Below are positions 59,377 through 64,000 of a DNA stretch of 64,000 nt, in pieces (the stretch's first letter is position 1; the number at the start of each line of letters is the position of its first letter). Origin of the DNA: Paenibacillus pabuli. Lineage in GTDB: Bacteria; Bacillota; Bacilli; Paenibacillales; Paenibacillaceae. The notes below the pieces were generated by a model. That model was given only the letters and a program-made list of their open reading frames with translations. It was not told the origin of the DNA and made no database searches. Both the position numbers and the translations under genes were made by a program. The stretch spans positions 372,001-436,000 of the forward strand of contig NZ_JBDOIO010000004.1 in assembly GCF_039831995.1 (NCBI RefSeq). The letters run 5' to 3'.

Positions 59377-60732
59377 TTACAAACTTTTTAAAAACTGAAC
59401 GATCGTCAACAACCCTTTATCAAAGTTCTCCAGGTTGAAGTGTTCATTCGGTGCATGCAGGTTCTCATCCGGCAAACCAAAGCCCATCATGACAGCAGGG
59501 ATGCCAAGAACGCGAGACAGCTTCTCAACGATCGGAATGGAACCTCCATCTTTGGTAAACAGGGCGCGAACGCCATACACTTGCTCGTAAGCGTCAGCCG
59601 CTTTTTGCAGGATCGGATCAGTCGGATCGGTATTGAACGCAAAGGCTTTCTCGATTTGTTTCACATGCAGCGAGGCACCTGGCTGTACGTGTGCACGCAG
59701 GTGTGCTTCAATGCGGTCCAACACTTGTTGTGGGTCTTGGTCGGCAACAAGGCGGCATGTAATTTTGGCATGAGCCTCTTTTGGAATGACGGTTTTGGTA
59801 CCTTCACCCTGGAAGCCGCCCCACACACCGTTCAGCTCCAGCGTTGGACGTGCGCCAACACGTTCCACGAACGAGTAGCCTTCCTCACCATACAATTGCT
59901 CCAGTCCAAGATCCTGGCGAAGCTGCTCTTCATTGAAGCCTTGCTTCACGAACTCTTCTCTCATTTCCGGAGAGAGGGGGAGAACACCATCATAGAAACC
60001 GTCCACGCTCACGCGGCCTTGCTCATCATGCAGCGAAGCGAGCAGGGATACAAGCGCATGCAGTGCGTTTGGTACACCACCGCCGAAGGAGCCGGAGTGC
60101 AGGTCGGTGTTGGCCGTGTTCAGATCCACCTCGAGCGAGCAAAGGCCGCGCAGACCGGTGGAGATTGCCGGTTTTCCTTTTTCGAGCAGGGAAGTATCAG
60201 AGATCAATACCATGTCTGCACGAAGCTTGTCCGTATTGTCATTCAGATAGATGGGCAGGTTCGGGCTGGAGATTTCCTCTTCGCCTTCGATACAGAACTT
60301 CACGTTAACCGGAAGCTCTTTGTTTTCTGCGAGAAGCGCTTCTACTGCTTTGATATGTAAGAAGATCTGACCTTTGTCATCTGTCGCCCCACGTGCGAAC
60401 AGTTTTCCATCCCGAACGGTAGGTTCGAATGGAGGCGTTTCCCACAGGTTAAGCGGATCGACAGGTTGTACGTCATAGTGTCCATAGATCAGTGCTGTTG
60501 GTTTGCCAGGGGCATGCAGGTGGTCTGCATAGACAATGGGATGTCCAGCCGTTTGAATAACCTCTACATTTTCCATGCCTGCACGGGTCAGTGCATCTGC
60601 CGCCCACTGTGCCGCACGGTTGATATCCTCTTTATGAGCGGAAATGGCCGAGATACTGGGAATGGACAACCATTCGTTCAGTTCTGCCAGATGTTTTTCT
60701 CTATTTTCCTGGAAATAATTCTGTTCTTTCAT
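59377..60732 (-). CDS. M20 family dipeptidase
   Basis: 451 residues from ATG 60732 after AAGGAGG. Zinc ligands: GHYDVQP (His), ARGATDDKGQ (Asp bridging), EGEEEISS (general base Glu and ligand Glu), DTSLL (Asp) and the C-terminal APNEHF (His). This set fits the M20A/C dipeptidases (CNDP or PepV-like) that cleave dipeptides in the cytoplasm. No signal peptide. The dimerisation domain is at about residues 200-320. Confidence 0.88.
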   Translation of the reverse strand: MKEQNYFQENREKHLAELNEWLSIPSISAISAHKEDINRAAQWAADALTRAGMENVEVIQTAGHPIVYADHLHAPGKPTALIYGHYDVQPVDPLNLWETPPFEPTVRDGKLFARGATDDKGQIFLHIKAVEALLAENKELPVNVKFCIEGEEEISSPNLPIYLNDNTDKLRADMVLISDTSLLEKGKPAISTGLRGLCSLEVDLNTANTDLHSGSFGGGVPNALHALVSLLASLHDEQGRVSVDGFYDGVLPLSPEMREEFVKQGFNEEQLRQDLGLEQLYGEEGYSFVERVGARPTLELNGVWGGFQGEGTKTVIPKEAHAKITCRLVADQDPQQVLDRIEAHLRAHVQPGASLHVKQIEKAFAFNTDPTDPILQKAADAYEQVYGVRALFTKDGGSIPIVEKLSRVLGIPAVMMGFGLPDENLHAPNEHFNLENFDKGLLTIVQFLKSL

Positions 60733-60960
60733 TAAAAAAGCCTCCTTCATGTTTTGCTTTATCCTATTGTAATCCATTTTGTCGTCTTAATAAAACATTG
60801 GTTAAAAAATGATCGGCTGCGTACCGTTTCATTCCACCGGAAATTGAGCGTATAATACAGGAAACGGATTTCATCCATATTTTCTCATGAAAACCATTCA
60901 GCAGGGGAGTTGAGGAAGTTCCCATGACAGTCAGACCACATGCAAGCAGGCAGGTGAGTG

Positions 60961-63366
60961 ATGATGGAAACGACTAAGAGAGAGAAGCCGCCAGGTCGAT
61001 TGGTGCGTTTGCCCGGGTTTACTCCTGGACGTCATAAAGGACGTTTTTACCGGAACAGTCTGATGATTATTTTGCTCATTGCCAGCATTCCCGGATTGAT
61101 TACAGGTATCGTGTTGTACCAGCTGGTTGTTGGCAGAATGGAAAATGAATTCAATCGCATGCATCAAAACCAGATCGAGAATCGGGCACGCAATGTGGAC
61201 GACCAGCTGGCCTACCTGGAGTTGACCCTGTCACATTGGGCCTTTGAACCGCGGTTTGGCAATGCACTGCGAACACTGGACTTTGTATATTATTTTAATG
61301 AAACGCAAGAGATCGTCACGACACTTTATGTGCTGGAAGGGTCGCACCCCCTGATTAAATCTGCACAGCTGTATTTGCAGGAACCGAAGCCGATCCTGTT
61401 TAACCGGGAATATAACGAATTAAAAGATGATGCGAAAATACAAGCCTATGACCGTTACTTATCCATGGGCAATCAAGTGTACTGGACAGACTGGGTATCC
61501 AGCGCAAGTAGTGAACCAGCAGCTTCCATGAAGAGCAGCCTTCTGCATACCGATGCAGGCAGCGCGCTGGTTCTGGTACATAAAATCCCGGGTGAAAATA
61601 ATAACCCGTTTGGTGCACTCATTATTACCCTGGATAACGAGAAAGTCGCCAGTCTACTGAAAACGCTTACTCCATATGATGAAGGCTTAACCTTTCTTAT
61701 GGATCAGGAAGGCAATACGCTGGTTACTGGTAATCCGGGAGGAGGCCAGCAGAATTCGGCTTTTGAACAGCAGCTTAAGGAAGCGGTTGCACTTCATGCT
61801 GACAGCACGTCCTTTTTGTTCAAATATGAAGATCAGACCTACTCCGTATCCTACGGTTCCTTGAGCCGAATTGATTCGGATTGGACCTATGTCTCGGCTG
61901 CACCGCTGACATCTGTGACCTCACCAGTGAAGCTGGTATCCAAAATTATCGTTATAGCGAGCGCAGGCAGCCTGCTGCTGGGGCTCCTGTTATCGTGGCT
62001 TGCTTCACACCGGATTTACTCTCCTGTTGCAAGAATGCTCCATCTTCTGACACCAGGCAAACAAGAGACACAGGCCAATCCGAAGCTGGATGAATTCCAG
62101 CTGCTGGAGCAGCAGTGGAATGAGCTGACTTCCCGGAGTCTTACCGCCCACCGTCAATTGCAGGAGCAGCTTCCGCATTTGCGTGACAGTTTTGTTTTGC
62201 AGCTGATTCAAGGACACTTGTATGCCTACAACGAGGAAGACCTCCAGAAGCGGATGAAGAATCTTGGATTCGAAGTGGAAGGCCAGCAATTTTTGTTGCT
62301 GCAAATGTATTTTACGGGATATGCCCGGCTGCAGGGACGATTTGGAAGCCAGGATACCGGCCTGGTGACCTTTGCAGCCGTAAACATCATTGAAGAGGTT
62401 GCCAAAAGCTATTTTGGCCAAATTAGCGTTATGAACTTTCATGACCTCTCTTCAGCCATGCTTGTCATTGCACCGAAGGATGAGCAGCTCAAGCCGCAGA
62501 CGTTGCTCTGGGGACAGGAGTTGGTAGAGGTTATTGGGCGGACACTTAAAATGAATGTCACGGTTATCATTAGTCGTTCAGCCGATTCCTTGCATGAGCT
62601 GCCCGGCATCTTTGTTGAGATGGAACAGGCGGTGGCTTACCGCAGCATAGAGGAAGGAAGTCAGATACTTGATCTGGAAGATGAGCAGTGTTTTCGCAGA
62701 GCGGAAGAAGCAGCCTATCCGCTGGGCTTGGAACGCGAGATGATTCAGGCGATCAGGCTCGGCAAGCAGGAGGAAGCCGATCGGGTGTTGGACCAGTTTA
62801 TGAGCGAAATCGCCCGGACGGGCAGTACCGAGTTCCAGGTGCAGCAGATGATGCTGCAGCTGCTGGGAAGTGTTCAGCATATGATGCTGCAGACGGGTGT
62901 AACACCCTATAAGCTGTTCGGAGGCTGCAATATGTACGAACGATTGTCTGCAATCCGGGAACCTGCTCAGATGAAGCAGTGGATGATGAGTAAGGTACTG
63001 GCGCCCTATGTACAGGAAATTGAGATGCGATCGCAGGAGCCATTGAAGCAGGTGGTGGAACGCACGATGCTGTATATGGATGAGCACTATAGTAACGAAA
63101 TTTCCCTGGAAAGCTGTGCAGATGCAGAACAGATGACACCCTATGCCCTCAGCAAAGCCTTCAAGCAAGTATCGGGCATGAACTTTATTGATTATTTGAC
63201 AAAGGTCCGAATGGAGGCGGCCAAACAGCTGCTGCGTGAGACAACGATGAAAATTAATGACATCGCCGCTGCGGTTGGCTATCAGCACAGCTACTTTAAT
63301 CGCATCTTCAAAAAACAGGAGGGTGTAACGCCAAGCCAGTATCGGGATCAGTGGTTTGGCAAATGA
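60961..63366 (+). CDS. AraC-family membrane-bound regulator
   Basis: About 801 residues. Helix at about 28-52 (LMIILLIASIPGLITGIVLY), extracytoplasmic dCache-like sensor to about 320, second helix near 325-345 (IIVIASAGSLLLGLLLSWLA), cytoplasmic linker, and an AraC HTH_18 domain at the end (ISLESCADAEQMTPYALSKAFK, then INDIAAAVGYQHSYFNRIFKKQEGVTPSQYR). Such proteins are abundant in Paenibacillus and regulate adjacent carbohydrate ABC operons. The LplB-like permease follows 280 bp later and is the probable target. GTG 60958 or ATG 60964 are alternative starts. Confidence 0.83.
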   Translation: MMETTKREKPPGRLVRLPGFTPGRHKGRFYRNSLMIILLIASIPGLITGIVLYQLVVGRMENEFNRMHQNQIENRARNVDDQLAYLELTLSHWAFEPRFGNALRTLDFVYYFNETQEIVTTLYVLEGSHPLIKSAQLYLQEPKPILFNREYNELKDDAKIQAYDRYLSMGNQVYWTDWVSSASSEPAASMKSSLLHTDAGSALVLVHKIPGENNNPFGALIITLDNEKVASLLKTLTPYDEGLTFLMDQEGNTLVTGNPGGGQQNSAFEQQLKEAVALHADSTSFLFKYEDQTYSVSYGSLSRIDSDWTYVSAAPLTSVTSPVKLVSKIIVIASAGSLLLGLLLSWLASHRIYSPVARMLHLLTPGKQETQANPKLDEFQLLEQQWNELTSRSLTAHRQLQEQLPHLRDSFVLQLIQGHLYAYNEEDLQKRMKNLGFEVEGQQFLLLQMYFTGYARLQGRFGSQDTGLVTFAAVNIIEEVAKSYFGQISVMNFHDLSSAMLVIAPKDEQLKPQTLLWGQELVEVIGRTLKMNVTVIISRSADSLHELPGIFVEMEQAVAYRSIEEGSQILDLEDEQCFRRAEEAAYPLGLEREMIQAIRLGKQEEADRVLDQFMSEIARTGSTEFQVQQMMLQLLGSVQHMMLQTGVTPYKLFGGCNMYERLSAIREPAQMKQWMMSKVLAPYVQEIEMRSQEPLKQVVERTMLYMDEHYSNEISLESCADAEQMTPYALSKAFKQVSGMNFIDYLTKVRMEAAKQLLRETTMKINDIAAAVGYQHSYFNRIFKKQEGVTPSQYRDQWFGK

Positions 63367-63390
63367 ACCTGTTTACCACCTTGCTGTCTC

Positions 63391-63426
63391 ACCGGGATCC
63401 GCACCATCGGATTCCGGTTTTTTCTT
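63391..63426 (+). terminator. Terminator after the AraC gene
   Basis: ACCGGGATCCG pairs with CGGATTCCGGT around CACCAT, followed by six T. Confidence 0.85.
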
Positions 63427-63610
63427 GTTGGGAATAACAAAAAACAAAGAAGGATAAGGCTGCAAAAATGTGCAATGGAGTGCTGTACAAAATGTCCAAA
63501 TCGAAGAAAAAATGGCGTCATAGCGGGCTTATTGACCTCGTCCAGTATGTAAGCAAAAAATGAAGGTTGCCGGAAAAGGAGGCTCTGTATAGTCTGAATT
63601 ACAAGCTTAA

Positions 63611-63625
63611 TTGATAACGCTTACA
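63611..63625. promoter_or_regulatory. cre-like site before the sugar permease
   Basis: TTGATAACGCTTACA matches the CcpA operator pattern WTGNAANCGNWNNCW with one mismatch. It lies 22 bases before the permease start, fitting carbon catabolite repression of a sugar ABC operon. Confidence 0.55.
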
Positions 63626-63646
63626 TGAATAGGGAGGGGAGAGATT

Positions 63647-64000
63647 ATGAACGGGAAGACCAAATGGAATGGAAATACCGCAGCGGCAGCCCAGGCGGAA
63701 ATGGCCACCATGCCGCTGAAGCGGGAATCCAACTGGAAGAGGCAGATCAAGCGGAACAAATGGCTGTACGTGCTTGTGCTTCCCGGGTTTCTGTACTTTG
63801 TTATCTTTAAATATTTGCCAATGTGGGGGATTGTCATTGCCTTTCAGGACTATCAGCCTTTTCTCGGTATTAAGAACAGTGAATGGGTGGGCATGGAGAA
63901 CTTTACGACCTTTTTCTCCAATCCGGACTTTTTCCGGCTACTGCGCAACACGCTGGTCCTTGCCATATATGATCTCATATTCTTTTTCCCGGCACCGATC
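63647..64000 (+). CDS. Carbohydrate ABC permease, LplB/YtcP type (5' part)
   Basis: 118 codons are visible; the gene continues past the window. ATG after AGGGAGGGGAGAG. A cytoplasmic N-terminus of about 35 residues is followed by helix WLYVLVLPGFLYFVIFKYLPMWG and by the motif IAFQDYQPFLG, which is typical of LplB-class permeases for oligosaccharides. The binding protein and second permease should follow downstream. Confidence 0.8.
   Translation, partial: MNGKTKWNGNTAAAAQAEMATMPLKRESNWKRQIKRNKWLYVLVLPGFLYFVIFKYLPMWGIVIAFQDYQPFLGIKNSEWVGMENFTTFFSNPDFFRLLRNTLVLAIYDLIFFFPAPI

Overview
The window reads as a chromosomal segment of a Gram-positive, spore-forming Firmicute, most likely Paenibacillus. 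Reasons: strong AGGAGG ribosome sites with frequent GTG/TTG starts, a GerE spore regulator, CgeB-type spore-surface glycosyltransferases, a YhcN/YlaJ-type sporulation lipoprotein, a Zur regulon of Bacillus type, many rho-independent terminators, and an AraC regulator next to an LplB-like sugar permease. This is inference from gene content; no rRNA or tRNA gene was seen.

Region 1 (1-9.2 kb), zinc supply. An opine-metallophore-type ABC importer (CntA partial, B, C, D, F) runs into an MFS exporter (CntE-like). A second CntE-like exporter follows with its own promoter and Zur box. Next comes a Zur-boxed COG0523 GTPase (ZagA/YciC), a zinc-free ribosomal protein S14 and a DUF3024 protein. Together they look like a zinc-starvation response: chelator export, metal-chelate import, zinc allocation and zinc sparing.

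Region 2 (9.3-25 kb), an AT-rich accessory segment of mosaic composition. It holds uppP, an ANT(4')-like nucleotidyltransferase, a riboswitch-controlled yjdF, several gene fragments, a secreted protein facing a small membrane protein, an SgrR-like regulator divergent from a Ham1 pyrophosphatase and an EamA transporter, a lipoprotein, an ECF sigma factor with a long extension, a P-loop kinase-like protein and a GC-rich membrane protein. About ten full or partial copies of one structured repeat, all in the same orientation, separate these units and occur nowhere else in the window. The repeat can fold into a long bulged hairpin with an attC-like layout (outer CTAAC/GTTAG stem, internal loop, second stem, variable top). 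I consider this array the most interesting feature of the window.

Region 3 (25-32 kb), transport. A molybdate locus (divergent regulator with a binding-protein-like sensor domain, modA, modB, no modC), a small conserved hypothetical gene, and a complete cystine-type amino-acid ABC operon.

Region 4 (32-48 kb), a likely spore-surface or other cell-surface glycosylation locus. Three small helical proteins and a very basic GY-repeat protein precede two CgeB-like and one GT4 glycosyltransferase, a three-enzyme route from UDP-GlcNAc to an L-configured 2-acetamido-2,6-dideoxyhexose (FucNAc or QuiNAc type), another SDR, two paralogous GT2 enzymes and two further GT4 enzymes on the opposite strand. 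A DHA2 multidrug pump with three tandem AAAC-N4-GTTT operators sits inside this stretch.

Region 5 (48-64 kb). A Gld-like ABC exporter module with a DUF4340 protein, a YhcN-type lipoprotein, gerE, two hypothetical genes, an RpiR-nagB-nagA operon with a duplicated 15-bp operator, an M20 dipeptidase, and an AraC-type membrane regulator followed by the start of a sugar ABC operon that runs off the window.
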